Notes: generated by a model from the sequence alone, not told the origin. Numbered from the stretch's first letter, positions 42,395-51,822 are shown. The stretch: 64,000 bases of DNA from Pseudomonas alliivorans (GCF_017826695.1 NZ_JAFFZW010000011.1:119373-183372), one strand, 5' to 3'. A program made the numbers and translations.

Positions 42395-43867
42395 TTACCC
42401 TGCCGAGCATTTGCGGCCCGTGGAACACGCATTGACCAACGGCACTCGCCCGCGCCACGGCCGGGCGCGCTCCAGTTGTCCGGCCAGCGCCAGCAGCGTG
42501 CTTTCTTCGCCAAATCGTCCGGCAAAGTGCGCCCCCATGGGCAGGCCTGCGGCGCTCCAGGACAGTGGCACTGACATCGCCGGTTGACCGCTGGCATTGA
42601 ACAGTGCCGCAAAGGGTGAGTAGCGATGAGAACGCTCGATCAGTTCCTCGAAACTCAAACTGGTATCCGGTACGACAAGCTCACCCATGCGGGCCGGTTC
42701 GCGCGTCAGCACTGGCGAGAGAATCGTGTCGTAATCCTGCATGAACACTGCCAGTCTTCGCCCCAGTGCGTGAATCCATTCGACGGCGGCGGCGTACTGC
42801 GCGCCGCTGACGTCGCCTTTGTCACGCAGAATGATGCGCGTGCGCGCTTCCAGCTCGGCATCTTGCACATCAAAACCGCGCATGCGCCCCAGCAGATCGA
42901 CATGGTTGCGGGTATTGGCACCGATGATGGTGAATACATGGTCCAGGAACTCGGGCAGTACCACCGGCAGGCTCACCCGTTCGACCCGGTGCCCCAGGGA
43001 CTCGCACAACTGCGCCGCGTCGCGTACGGCTGCAAGACTCTCGTCCGAGGTTGGCCAGGTGCCTGATTGTTCGATCAATGCAACGCGCAGCGACTTGGGA
43101 TCATGCCGCACCGCGTTGCCATAAGGCGTGGCCTGAACGGGTGCCGCATAAGGCGCGCCAAGGTCCATGCCCGCCGTAGCGTCCAGCAACGCGGCGCTGT
43201 CACGCACCGACAGCGTGAGGGCATGCGAGGTGCTCAGCCCGGCCCAGCCTTCGCCCACCATCGGTCCTGATGGCATCAGGCCGCGACTGGGCTTGAAGCC
43301 GAACACACCGCAGCAGGACGCAGGCACTCGCAACGAACCGCCGCCGTCGTTGCCGTGGGCAAAAGGCACCACCCGCGCCGCCACCAGTGCCGCGGCCCCG
43401 CCACTTGAACCACCTGCGCTATGGTCAGGATTCCAGGGGTTGCGGGTGGCGCCAAAGCGAGTGGATTCGGTGGAGTATGAGGTGCCGAATTCCGGCGCCG
43501 TGCTGGTCCCGACCAACACGCACCCCGCACGCCTCAGGCGGCTGACACCTTCAGCATCGAAGTTGGCACGAAACGCGCCCATCGACAGTGAGCCGTTGCT
43601 CATTCCCGCGCCGTTGACGGGTGAAAACAGATCTTTGATGAGTGTCGGCACACCCGCGAAAACACCCTCACCCTTTTTCAGATTCAGCGCCGTGCTGCGG
43701 GCCGAGTCATAGAGGCGCTCGGCGACGGCATTGAGCTGCGGCTCGACCTGCTCGATGCGCAGGATCACTGCCTCCAGCAGGTCGATCGGCTGAACCTCTC
43801 CACGCCTGACCCACTCGGCCAGGCCCGTCGCGTCCTCGTCGTTCAACAATGCCTGAATATCTCTCAT
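42395..43867 (-). CDS. Amidase-signature enzyme
   Basis: 490 aa, Ser-cisSer-Lys amidase: catalytic Lys in TLIKDLFSPVNG (near residue 79), GTSTAPEFGTSYSTES, and the HSAGGSSGGAAALVAARVVPFAHGNDGGGSLRVPA signature containing both serines. It looks like the branch with 6-aminohexanoate cyclic dimer hydrolase and aryl-acyl amidases rather than GatA. It lies downstream of the outer-membrane protein and the AraC regulator on the same strand, so the three genes may form an amide-utilisation operon. Substrate unknown. Confidence 0.9.
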   Translation of the reverse strand: MRDIQALLNDEDATGLAEWVRRGEVQPIDLLEAVILRIEQVEPQLNAVAERLYDSARSTALNLKKGEGVFAGVPTLIKDLFSPVNGAGMSNGSLSMGAFRANFDAEGVSRLRRAGCVLVGTSTAPEFGTSYSTESTRFGATRNPWNPDHSAGGSSGGAAALVAARVVPFAHGNDGGGSLRVPASCCGVFGFKPSRGLMPSGPMVGEGWAGLSTSHALTLSVRDSAALLDATAGMDLGAPYAAPVQATPYGNAVRHDPKSLRVALIEQSGTWPTSDESLAAVRDAAQLCESLGHRVERVSLPVVLPEFLDHVFTIIGANTRNHVDLLGRMRGFDVQDAELEARTRIILRDKGDVSGAQYAAAVEWIHALGRRLAVFMQDYDTILSPVLTREPARMGELVVPDTSLSFEELIERSHRYSPFAALFNASGQPAMSVPLSWSAAGLPMGAHFAGRFGEESTLLALAGQLERARPWRGRVPLVNACSTGRKCSAG

Positions 43868-43929
43868 GTGAAAGCCCCTGATGTTCTGGATTCAGCTGGA
43901 AAGGGAGATGGCCATTCACGGCAATCGCT

Positions 43930-44862
43930 TTAAAAACTGTGGCCGACCCGCAGGGCCACGGTATAACCCTCGGAGCGGTTGCGCGCGCCGAACTCTTTAT
44001 AAAGGTGAAACCACGCAGCAGGCATGCCGGGCGCGAAGTAGCTGATTGCAGGCCCCACGGCGATCACACTGGCGCGATTGCCGGTTTCCAGCCCTGGCGC
44101 ATCGTCATCGGATAACTGCCGGTAGTAATACCCGCCCAGTCCCAGGGTGAAAGGACCTGCATGCTGACCCACGGCAAACTCATGACGGTATTCGACGCCG
44201 CTCGTGTAATCGGTCGCGCGATTGCGGGTATTGAAGTCCGTCTGGAAACTGCTGGACACCTCGAAACCGGTGTCGGTGATGTAGGTTGCGTTGACCGTGG
44301 GTGAGAACGTCCAATGGTTCATCCCCGGTGAGATCAAACGATTCTTGTCGTAGTCTCCCGTCGGCGCTTGAACCTGCAAGCGCGCATTGACGAATAGATT
44401 CGTAGAAAGATCCCACTGCAGAATCAGCGGCGATACCGACGCATCTGCCATGCGAAATGGATCCGCCTTGAGGTCCAGAGGACCGCCCGGGGTCTGGACC
44501 CGAAACGAAGCGTCCATCTGAAAGAAAGGGACCGCCACGCTGTAGCCGAAACGCGCACCCAGCATCCGGTAATCGGTCATGCGAAAGTACGCAACGCCGA
44601 TGGACAGGACATCCAGAGAAAAGTTGTTGTCCAGCGAGCGACCCTGGCGGTCTTTCTGTACGTTGGCCGAATAGAACGCCACGCGCATTCCCAGCGTGCC
44701 CACCGGGGTCGAAGGAGGCAGTATGCCTGCACCGAAGTCGTAGACCCCGAAGGACGTGGTTGGCGCCCCGTTTTCCGTCGCCTGAACCGACAAACCGAGC
44801 CCCATCAGGCCCAACGTCAAGAAGGTGAAGCGTTTGATTTTGAAATTATTGTTATGGCTCAT
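43930..44862 (-). CDS. MetA-pathway-type outer-membrane protein
   Basis: 310 aa with a signal peptide (TFLTLGLMGLGLSVQA) and a beta-rich mature protein ending in ALRVGHSF with a C-terminal Phe, the mark of outer-membrane barrels. Motifs TPVGTLGMRVAFYSANVQKDRQG and LQVQAPTGDYDKNRLISPGMNHWTFSPTVNATYI match the phenol-MetA-degradation (SphA-like) family of putative uptake porins. Expected role: passage of an aromatic or amide substrate to the amidase encoded next. Confidence 0.88.
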   Translation of the reverse strand: MSHNNNFKIKRFTFLTLGLMGLGLSVQATENGAPTTSFGVYDFGAGILPPSTPVGTLGMRVAFYSANVQKDRQGRSLDNNFSLDVLSIGVAYFRMTDYRMLGARFGYSVAVPFFQMDASFRVQTPGGPLDLKADPFRMADASVSPLILQWDLSTNLFVNARLQVQAPTGDYDKNRLISPGMNHWTFSPTVNATYITDTGFEVSSSFQTDFNTRNRATDYTSGVEYRHEFAVGQHAGPFTLGLGGYYYRQLSDDDAPGLETGNRASVIAVGPAISYFAPGMPAAWFHLYKEFGARNRSEGYTVALRVGHSF

Positions 44863-44931
44863 CGCATGTTCCTGACCACGAAGGTGGTGGGCCCATGCTA
44901 GTGAGTCGTGTCCGCAGGCCGTTATCCGATT

Positions 44932-45900
44932 TCAGCAAACATGGGAGCGTTGCAAGGTCTGCGAGGGCGTCTCGCCGAACAGCGTGCGGTAGTCACTGGC
45001 GAACCGGCTCAGGTGCCAGAATCCCCAGCGCGCTGCGACCGCCTGAACCTGTTCAATCCGGTCGCTTTCGCGCAGCTCGCGCCTGACAGCATTGAGACGC
45101 AAGGTCCTCAGGTACGCCACAGGGTTGATGCCCAGCGTTTCCTGAAAGCAGTATTGAAGTTTGCGGCGGCTGGTCCCGATGTGGTTGCACACATCCAGAA
45201 TCGAAAACGGTTCATCCAGATGCGCCAAAGCATACTCACGTGCCCGGTCCACCACTCTTTTACAGGCAGTAGGGTTAAGCGGCGGCGCCTGATCCGGTGA
45301 CACCAGTTCCAGCACTTGCAGCATTACGGCATCACGAATGCCACGCCGGATCGAATCGTGTTCAAGCTTCTCTAGAGACGCCTGCTCACCGTTCAACAGG
45401 TTATCGAACAGCGCAGCGAACCTTGACCGCACTGTCGGATCGGCCAAACGGTAACACGTGGGAAGATCGGTAATTTCAAAACGGCTGCCCTGACGTTCCA
45501 GTGCATACGCCAGGGCGCCCTCTTCGATCGCCACACCCAATGCGTCCAGCTGCAGAGGCGTGCTCAGCTCCGGAAGATGCTCGCCATGCGCGACGATCAC
45601 GCTGGGCTCCTGAAGCGTATGCCCGGCGCAGAACGCCGGACCGTTGGCGCTCAACGGCAACGCAAAAACAATCGCGCCCTTCCAGGCCGAGCCGCTTTTG
45701 ACAAGCGCCTGATTAGAGCGGTCGCGGACCAATTGCAGCCAGTCCGAGCGAAACTCAGTCAGCTCACCTTCAAAGCCACCAGGCGTCAGTTGGTCGTAAC
45801 GAACCTGCCACCCGCCAAGGTTGCGACCGTGCTCGTCAATGTCGCAGGTCTGAAAATGCTGCAGGTGAGGTGCGGTCTGTATCGCCGCATTATTGTTATT
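44932..45900 (-). CDS. AraC-family transcriptional regulator
   Basis: 322 aa: an N-terminal cupin-like ligand domain and a C-terminal AraC double HTH (residues ~235-320, SILDVCNHIGTSRRKLQYCFQETLGINPVAYLRTLRLNAVRREL, WGFWHLSRFASDYRTLFGETPSQTL). Similar in layout to ethanolamine EutR-type regulators. It heads the run with the porin (69-base gap) and the amidase. I prefer the ATG at 45900 with GGGCAAGG upstream; an earlier one at 45918 is possible. Confidence 0.87.
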   Translation of the reverse strand, partial: NNNNAAIQTAPHLQHFQTCDIDEHGRNLGGWQVRYDQLTPGGFEGELTEFRSDWLQLVRDRSNQALVKSGSAWKGAIVFALPLSANGPAFCAGHTLQEPSVIVAHGEHLPELSTPLQLDALGVAIEEGALAYALERQGSRFEITDLPTCYRLADPTVRSRFAALFDNLLNGEQASLEKLEHDSIRRGIRDAVMLQVLELVSPDQAPPLNPTACKRVVDRAREYALAHLDEPFSILDVCNHIGTSRRKLQYCFQETLGINPVAYLRTLRLNAVRRELRESDRIEQVQAVAARWGFWHLSRFASDYRTLFGETPSQTLQRSHVC

Positions 45901-46061
45901 CATCGGCCTTGCCCTCAATGCGTTTCAAGGTCATGAGGGTGAAAGGACGCAAGTTTCGTTCCGGTGATGTCAGGGTCGGGCGATTTGTGCTGAAAACGGC
46001 TGGTGCTCTTCCGGACTATCAAGAGAAAATTACATTTGAACGTGCGCTCTCTTTGCACCTG

Positions 46062-47027
46062 TTACCCACCCTTCTCCCGGAAAAACATCCGCCGATAATC
46101 CGAAGGCGACGTGCCCAGCTGCGCGCTGAATTGTTGCCGCAAGGACAGCGGTGTTCCGAACCCGGCTTCCCCTGCGATGCACTCGATCGGCAGGTCCGTC
46201 GTTTCCAGTAACTGCTGCGCCCTGGAAACCCGCTCTGCGTTCAGCCAGTTGGAAACCGTACTGCCGGTCGCTTCCTTGAAGCGGCGTGTGAAGGTGCGCC
46301 TGCTCATCCGCGCCTTTTCAGCCAGAACATCCAGCGACAGTTCGTTGCCCAGATTGACGCGTGCCCATGCCAGCACTTCGGACAGGTGGGTTTCGGTCGC
46401 CAGGTGAGGCACCGGGTTTTCTACGTATTGCGCCTGCCCGCCCTGCCTGTGTGGAGGCGTCACCAGCAGTCTGGCGGTGCGGTTTGCAGCATCGGCACCG
46501 TGGCGTTCACGTATCAGGTGCAGGCAGCAGTCAATGGCGGCCATGGTTCCGGCGGACGTCATGATGTTATCCGCGCTGACGTACAGCACATCGGGCCGAA
46601 AACGCGCTTGGGGGAAACGCTGTGCGAAGACGTCGCGGGCAATCCAGTGCGTCGTCGCTTCCTTGCCATCGAGCAAACCGGCATCGCCAAGCACGAACGA
46701 GCCCAGGCACAACCCCACGATCAGCTTGCCCAGGGCATTGGCATCCTGAAGCGCCTTGACGAGCGACGCAGACGCAGGCTCAAGGTTATCGGCCCAGGCC
46801 GGAATGATGATGACGTCGCAGCTTGTCATCAACTCAAGCCCATGCTCGACAGCGATGCCAAGGCCCTGATCACTGCCGACCATGCCCGGCGCTTGCGCGC
46901 AGTAGTTGATCTCGTACCGGGCCTCATCGGGTGCGGCTTCAACAGCGCCCAGTACGATTCCCGGCACGGACAGGTGAAACAGGCTTACGCCTTCAAAGGC
47001 CAGAACGGCAACGCGTATGCGTGACAT
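46062..47027 (-). CDS. GlxA-family regulator (DJ-1/PfpI plus AraC HTH)
   Basis: 321 aa: N-terminal DJ-1/PfpI domain (RIRVAVLAFEGVSLFHLSVPGIVLG, GLCLGSFVLGDAGLLDGKEATTHW with the cysteine) and a C-terminal AraC HTH (LSLDVLAEKARMSRRTFTRRFKEATGSTVSNWL, GEAGFGTPLSLRQQFSAQLGTSPSDYRRMF). Known: such proteins activate or repress neighbouring nitrogen and carbon genes. It is divergent to the isochorismatase-like gene, its likely target. Confidence 0.9.
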   Translation of the reverse strand: MSRIRVAVLAFEGVSLFHLSVPGIVLGAVEAAPDEARYEINYCAQAPGMVGSDQGLGIAVEHGLELMTSCDVIIIPAWADNLEPASASLVKALQDANALGKLIVGLCLGSFVLGDAGLLDGKEATTHWIARDVFAQRFPQARFRPDVLYVSADNIMTSAGTMAAIDCCLHLIRERHGADAANRTARLLVTPPHRQGGQAQYVENPVPHLATETHLSEVLAWARVNLGNELSLDVLAEKARMSRRTFTRRFKEATGSTVSNWLNAERVSRAQQLLETTDLPIECIAGEAGFGTPLSLRQQFSAQLGTSPSDYRRMFFREKGG

Positions 47028-47168
47028 GGCGCAATCTCTGAGGGAATTCGAATTGGCCCGATTCTATCGAATTATGTCATGCAGGCCACTGTTGAATTGT
47101 TGAGCATTTGCCAACAATGAAGTCCTTGGCAATGCATACCCCGCCATTCATTCGATTGGAGTCAGTTC

Positions 47169-47714
47169 ATGAAACAAGGCCTTATCGTCGTAGATCTTCA
47201 GAACGAATACCTGCCAACGGGCAAGCTGCCGCTGACCGGCATTGAAGCCGCCGTTGCCAATGCCGTCCGGGTGATCGCGCATGCCAGAAGCACGGGCGTT
47301 CCGGTGTTTCACATTCGCCATGAGTCCGAAAGCAAAGGTGCCGGGATCTTCGCCAAAGGCTCTGACGGTGCGCAGATTCAGTCATCCGTAGCGCCGCAAG
47401 GCAAAGAAACGGTGACGGTCAAGAAGCACATCAACGCCTTCCGCGAGACCGACCTCAAGCATCAACTGGATGCGTTCGATGTTCAGGAAGTCGTTGTCAT
47501 CGGTGCGATGAGCCACATGTGCATCGACGCAGTGGTGCGTGCTGCAGCAGACATGGGTTACCCGGTAACCGTTCTGCACGACGCCTGCGCAACCCTGGAC
47601 CTCAGCTTCAACGACGTGACTGTGCCTGCGGCCCAGACCCACGCAGCGATGATGGCTGCATTCGAGTTTGGCTACGCCAAGGTCACATCCGTGGACGATT
47701 ACCTTTCGGCCTGA
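47169..47714 (+). CDS. Isochorismatase-family cysteine hydrolase
   Basis: 181 aa. The Asp-Lys-Cys triad of the family is visible: VVDLQNEY (Asp9), KKHINAF (Lys in the 84-86 region) and GAMSHMCIDAVVRAAADMGY (Cys ~117). Known members hydrolyse small amides such as nicotinamide, N-carbamoylsarcosine, or ureidoacrylate. Given its surroundings an amide or carbamoyl substrate is plausible. Divergent GlxA-like regulator upstream, GGAG before the ATG. Confidence 0.9.
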   Translation: MKQGLIVVDLQNEYLPTGKLPLTGIEAAVANAVRVIAHARSTGVPVFHIRHESESKGAGIFAKGSDGAQIQSSVAPQGKETVTVKKHINAFRETDLKHQLDAFDVQEVVVIGAMSHMCIDAVVRAAADMGYPVTVLHDACATLDLSFNDVTVPAAQTHAAMMAAFEFGYAKVTSVDDYLSA

Positions 47715-47771
47715 AGCCCGCCGTATGAAGCGCCCGGTCATGTCCGGACGCTTCACTGTTGCAGAACGGCT

Positions 47772-49307
47772 TCAACCACGCGGCGGCTTGGGAAACTCAC
47801 CCCGAACCTCTTCGTAGGCCTGCGCCACACGCAACGCCAGCGCGTCCTGGAAACGCGGCGCGACGATCATCATCGCCACCGGCAAACCGTCGGCCAAGCC
47901 GGCGGGAATCGACGTTGCCGGATGTCCAGTAATGTCGAACGGTGCCGTGTTGGCGAGCATGTTCAATGCGCTGTGTACATATTCCTCGATGGGCGCGTCC
48001 GGTGCGGTCAAGGGTGTGGCCACGAACGGCATGGTCGGCATCACCAGCACATCGAATGACTTGAACGCCTCGTCATACTGACGCGTGAGTTCCGGCACCA
48101 GCATGCGCGCCTTGGCGTAGCTGGCCCCGTGCAGATTTTTCAGACTGTAGTGGCCGGTCAGTGCCACGGCACGCACGCTGTGAGACAGCGAATTGGCGTG
48201 CTCGCGGCGTTTTGCGCCGTAGTAGCTCATGATCTCTGGATCGTAGTAACCCTCGACGTTCATGCCATAGCCGTTACCTTGCAGCATCTGATAGGCCGCG
48301 CCGTCTGTGGCGATCACGTTCCACATGTCCAGCGCTACGCCCGAATGCCACGGCGCACTGGCTTCGCCGACAATGGCGCCGAGGCTTTCGAGTTGGGCGA
48401 CGGCCGCTTTGACCAACGCATCCACCTGCGGCTCGGACATGCCGGGAATCGCAAAACCTTCGCGCAGCAGGCCGATCTTCAAACCTGCGACGCCTTGATC
48501 CAGGGTCGCGAGGCAATTGACAGCAGGTGGATTTTTCTGCCGCGAATCCAGACCGTCGCCACCGGCGATCACGTCCAGCATCAGCGCGCAATCACGCACA
48601 GTATTGGCCATCGGGCCGACGTGGTCGATGGTCCGCTCGATAGGAAACGCGCCGGTATAAGGCACCAGGCTGTAGGTCGGTTTATGGCCGACGATGCCAC
48701 TCCAGGCCGACGGCATGCGGATCGATCCGCCCTGATCGCCACCGATGGCCATGTCGACTTCGCCGAGGGAAACCAGTACCGCGCTGCCGCTGGACGAACC
48801 GCCCGCATTGCGGGTCAGGTCCCACGGATTTTTCACCGCGCCACTGGCGGCGGTAAAGCTGGCCCCGGAGAAACACAGGTCTTCACACACCGATTTGCCA
48901 ACCACCGTGGCACCTGCCGCCAACAGGCGTTTTACCACCGTAGCGTCTTCGGACGGCACGTAGCCTTCCAGACTCAACGAGCCGTTGGCCATGGGCACGC
49001 CTGCGACCGAGACGTTGTCCTTGATAACCACCGTTCTTCCCTTCAGCGGTCCATCGGCGGCACCTTTGATGTGGGTTTTTACGTACCAGGCGGCATGCAG
49101 GTTTTCAGCGGGTAAAGGCTTGCTGTGCTCACGCAACGGTGTCGGCTGAGCGACATGGGCGGCATACAGCGTATCGATGGCTTCGTAGGAACTCAGGGTC
49201 TTGTCAGCGAGGTTCAGGTACGCCTGCATCTGGGTGTCGGACAGGTCGTAGCCATGGTCCTGGGCGGCAATCAAAAAGTCGGCATTTTCAGGGCGTTTGA
49301 TGGACAT
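47772..49307 (-). CDS. Amidase-signature enzyme of the ami operon
   Basis: 511 aa amidase: Lys in TVVIKDNVSVAGVPMANG, NPWDLTRNAGGSSSGSAVLVSLGEVDMAIGGDQGGSIRMPSAWSG with the two catalytic serines, and a C-terminal ITGHPATSIPAGLADGLPVAMMI. Not a nitrilase-fold aliphatic amidase (AmiE), although it follows amiC and amiR on the same strand with 181 bases between. Best guess: hydrolysis of a short-chain amide whose presence is reported by AmiC, giving ammonia and a carboxylate. Some homologues in this branch act on formamide or allophanate-like substrates, but the sequence does not settle it. Confidence 0.88.
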   Translation of the reverse strand: MSIKRPENADFLIAAQDHGYDLSDTQMQAYLNLADKTLSSYEAIDTLYAAHVAQPTPLREHSKPLPAENLHAAWYVKTHIKGAADGPLKGRTVVIKDNVSVAGVPMANGSLSLEGYVPSEDATVVKRLLAAGATVVGKSVCEDLCFSGASFTAASGAVKNPWDLTRNAGGSSSGSAVLVSLGEVDMAIGGDQGGSIRMPSAWSGIVGHKPTYSLVPYTGAFPIERTIDHVGPMANTVRDCALMLDVIAGGDGLDSRQKNPPAVNCLATLDQGVAGLKIGLLREGFAIPGMSEPQVDALVKAAVAQLESLGAIVGEASAPWHSGVALDMWNVIATDGAAYQMLQGNGYGMNVEGYYDPEIMSYYGAKRREHANSLSHSVRAVALTGHYSLKNLHGASYAKARMLVPELTRQYDEAFKSFDVLVMPTMPFVATPLTAPDAPIEEYVHSALNMLANTAPFDITGHPATSIPAGLADGLPVAMMIVAPRFQDALALRVAQAYEEVRGEFPKPPRG

Positions 49308-49488
49308 GATGTTCTCCAGATGACGGTAGGAGCCGCCGGTGCCGAGTGCACGGGCTCAAGCTCGTTCCGGAGGACGCCGTTGTCCATGCCGGTCGCCACG
49401 CGGTGCTCCATACCTGCCGGTTGAGGGCGTATGGCAAACGTCCACGCAGAAGAGGATCAGGCGCTATGGCCTGACGCTCCAAAGATGA

Positions 49489-50121
49489 TCAGGAACAGGC
49501 CTGTTGAAACAACTCATGGGCTTTCACCAGCGCCTCGGCGATCTTCTCCACCGGCTCGCGCTTGCTCATGGCCTGGTCACGCAGTGCGTTGTAGGCGTCG
49601 ATTTCCGACAGGCCTTTGGTTTCCATCAAAATGATTTTCGCCTGCTGCACCGTGCGCATGACGGCCATGCGCCCTTCGAGGCGCTTGACGTGTTTCTCCC
49701 GCTCGCGGGTCTTGCGCGCATGGCTCAGGGTGAGAGTCAGGGCTGTGAGCAGCCCGAAAGACCTTACCGGTGACGGAATCACCGAGCAGGCGTTCAACTG
49801 GACCAGCGCCTCGACGATGATCGGGTTTTCATAAGCGATCACCGGGATGATCGGCGGGGTCGCGCTGTGCAGCAGCCAGGGCGTGTTGGTCGACAGGCTT
49901 TCCGGCGATATCGCCAGCACGATTACGTCTGCCTCGCTGTGCAGGCGTTCGGGGATCGGCCATTGCACGCGCACCTGGCAGCCAATGCGCTGCAGTTGCG
50001 CGATCAGATTGCGCCCGTCTTCGTCATCCGGGTGCATCACCAGCACGCTGATGTCACGCAGGTCCTTGATGCCGCCTGCGCTGTCGTTGCGCAGGCGTTT
50101 CTTGGCAGCACGCAGGGTCAT
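49489..50121 (-). CDS. amiR: AmiR-type ANTAR antitermination regulator
   Basis: 210 aa: an N-terminal pseudo-receiver (DISVLVMHPDDEDGRNLIAQLQRIGCQVRVQWP, lacking the usual phosphorylation pocket), a coiled coil (ALTLTLSHARKTREREKHVKRLEGRMAV) and a C-terminal ANTAR RNA-binding domain (MRTVQQAKIILMETKGLSEIDAYNALRDQAMSKREPVEKIAEALV). Known: AmiR binds leader RNA and prevents termination, with AmiC holding it inactive until amide binds. Its start overlaps amiC by four bases. Likely RNA targets: the terminator-bearing leader of the divergent urt-ure operon, and possibly the amiC leader. Confidence 0.92.
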   Translation of the reverse strand: MTLRAAKKRLRNDSAGGIKDLRDISVLVMHPDDEDGRNLIAQLQRIGCQVRVQWPIPERLHSEADVIVLAISPESLSTNTPWLLHSATPPIIPVIAYENPIIVEALVQLNACSVIPSPVRSFGLLTALTLTLSHARKTREREKHVKRLEGRMAVMRTVQQAKIILMETKGLSEIDAYNALRDQAMSKREPVEKIAEALVKAHELFQQACS

Positions 50122-51266
50122 GGACGCCTCCCGGCCAGACCGGACCAGCCAATGAAATCGGGTGCAATGGCATAGGGGTCGGGTTTGAGCGCCTTCTGGC
50201 TCTCGTAAAGAATGTCGAACTGACCATCGGCATTGGCGCGTCCGATCCGTGAATACAGGTAGGTGTGGTGGTTGTTTTCATCGATCTTCACTCTTCCCTG
50301 AGGCGCGTCGAATTCCAGACCACGCATGGTCTGCAACACCGCTTCCACGTCAGTGCTGCCTGCACGGCTGATGGCCTTGGCCAGCAGGTGCACTTGAAAA
50401 TATGCCGCTTCCCAGCAGCGGTCGGTCACTTGGTGCTGGCCGAACAGCGCTCGGTATTCGGCGATGCATTGGCGATTGAGCGGTGTGTCGATGGACTGGA
50501 AATAACTGGCGGCCGAGATGTGCCCGGCGCCCAGTTGTCTGCCCATCTGTTGAATATCGGTTTCGCTGGTGGTGACGCTGGCGATCGGCATGACTGACGG
50601 ATCGAAACCCGCATCGGCGTAGGCCTGATAAAGATGGGCCATGGTTTCGCCGACCACGGTGGAGAAGATGAACGAGGGTTTCAGTTCCCGCGCCTTGACC
50701 ATCAGTCGGGCGAAATCCTCGGGCCGCGCGTTCTTGAGCGGCAGGTAATACTCGCCCAGTTTCTGCCCGCCGCGCTCGTACAGCAGGTCGCTCATCAGGC
50801 GGTTGGTTTCGTACGGATAGACGTATTCGGAGCCGATCATCAGCACGCGGTTGCCGAAGTGCTCGAACATGTAATTGCCCAGCGGCACGGCGTTGTGATT
50901 GGGCGTGGCGCCGGTATAGATGATGTTGCGTGAATATTCGAAGCCCTCGTAATACACCGGGTACAGCAACAAGGCATCGTAGCGTTCGACGACAGGCAAC
51001 ACCGCTTTGCGGGCCGCCGAGGTGTAACAGCCGAAAAAGAACTTCAGCTTCTCTTCGCGAATCAGCGACTCGACGTGCATGGCAAACAGCGCAGGCGTGG
51101 AATCGGGGTTACGGGTAATCATTTCCAGTGGTCGGCCATCCACACCACCGGCTGCGTTGATCTGCTGAATGGCGAACTGCGCGCCGCGCATCGTCGAGCA
51201 TTCGCCAGCGGCCGTGACCCCGGTATTTGAAAACAGACCGCCTATGCGGATCGACTGGTCAACCAT
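50118..51266 (-). CDS. amiC: AmiC-type amide sensor (periplasmic-binding-protein fold, cytosolic)
   Basis: 382 aa of the Leu/Ile/Val-binding-protein fold without a signal peptide, as in AmiC of P. aeruginosa: IRIGGLFSNTGVTAAGECSTMRGAQFAIQQINAAGGVDGRPLEM, KFFFGCYTSAARKAVLPVVERYDALLLYPVYYEGFEYSRNIIYTG, and LGAGHISAASYFQSIDTPLNRQ. Known: AmiC binds short-chain amides and sequesters AmiR. Similar in form to the exported UrtA encoded divergently, so the sensor and the transporter-binding protein are paralogues facing each other. Start MVDQSIRI at 51266; it heads the amiC-amiR-amidase operon. Confidence 0.9.
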   Translation of the reverse strand: MVDQSIRIGGLFSNTGVTAAGECSTMRGAQFAIQQINAAGGVDGRPLEMITRNPDSTPALFAMHVESLIREEKLKFFFGCYTSAARKAVLPVVERYDALLLYPVYYEGFEYSRNIIYTGATPNHNAVPLGNYMFEHFGNRVLMIGSEYVYPYETNRLMSDLLYERGGQKLGEYYLPLKNARPEDFARLMVKARELKPSFIFSTVVGETMAHLYQAYADAGFDPSVMPIASVTTSETDIQQMGRQLGAGHISAASYFQSIDTPLNRQCIAEYRALFGQHQVTDRCWEAAYFQVHLLAKAISRAGSTDVEAVLQTMRGLEFDAPQGRVKIDENNHHTYLYSRIGRANADGQFDILYESQKALKPDPYAIAPDFIGWSGLAGRRP

Positions 51267-51693
51267 GCCAATAAACCTTGTTCAGCGTGAGATGAGACGC
51301 CCGTCTTTGGCCGGGGTCCTGGCGTTCATGCATAAAAGGGCTGAGCGAAAACCGCGAGGTTCAGCGGTGGCTCTCAGGCGGTTGTGCCTGGGCTGGCGTG
51401 ACGACAGTGTCAGGGCCAGCGCATGCGAGGGACCTTCCACACCTGCCGGGAACGGGCGTGTGACAAGGGACCCTGCGAAGGTGTCGTCCAAGCCCATGCA
51501 GGGAGCGGGCCAGCGTGGGCACGATCAATCATCGGCAGGAAACGCACTGGCTGGCATACGTTTGCGGTCACGCTTTTGGTGCGCGCCGCCCTGCTCTCGC
51601 GCCAAAGCGGCGCAGTCCCTTGCGCGCGTGCAACTAATGAAGGGCCGCTCTGCCAAGGCGCTGCAAAGCGAACCATTGCGGGCATTTCAGTAC
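51267..51693. other. Divergent amiC/urtA regulatory region
   Basis: No gene is supported between amiC and the urt promoter. It should contain the amiC promoter on the minus strand and the NtrC-like site of urt (listed separately). Frames through it, up to ~200 residues, are Arg/Pro/Ala-rich and have no ribosome sites. Confidence 0.5.
51567..51583. promoter_or_regulatory. NtrC-like site upstream of urtA
   Basis: GTCACGCTTTTGGTGCG fits the 17-bp NtrC pattern (right half perfect, left half one change from GCAC to TCAC) and lies ~113-129 bp upstream of the -24 box, the same distance as at the gmaS promoter. Confidence 0.5.
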
Positions 51694-51710
51694 TTGGCAC
51701 CGGCCTTGCT
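51694..51710 (+). promoter_or_regulatory. Sigma-54 promoter of the urt-ure operon
   Basis: TTGGCACCGGCCTTGCT has TGGCAC and TTGCT with GG and GC ten bases apart, matching the sigma-54 consensus well. Transcription should start near 51720, giving a ~170-base leader before urtA that ends in a terminator. Confidence 0.8.
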
Positions 51711-51822
51711 ATGACCTTTTGGAGACATCGCGCCAGTTGCCTGCCCTACGCCCTCATGGCAAGTAAGGAGACACCTCGCGTACGACTGGATCGGACATCG
51801 TCTGTCCCGCCAGATTCGGCAC

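Noticed and set aside
49308..49488. AmiR target hairpin between amiR and the amidase
   Set aside because: A TCAGGC-CATAGC-GCCTGA stem with a six-base loop is present at ~49458-49475, but the loop does not show the A1/G4 pattern expected for ANTAR binding and no terminator follows.
51496..51512. Second sigma-54-like site on the minus strand for amiC (TGGCCCG-N4-CTGC)
   Set aside because: Spacing is right but the -24 box lacks the conserved A and the -12 box starts with C; it is too weak to list without expression data.
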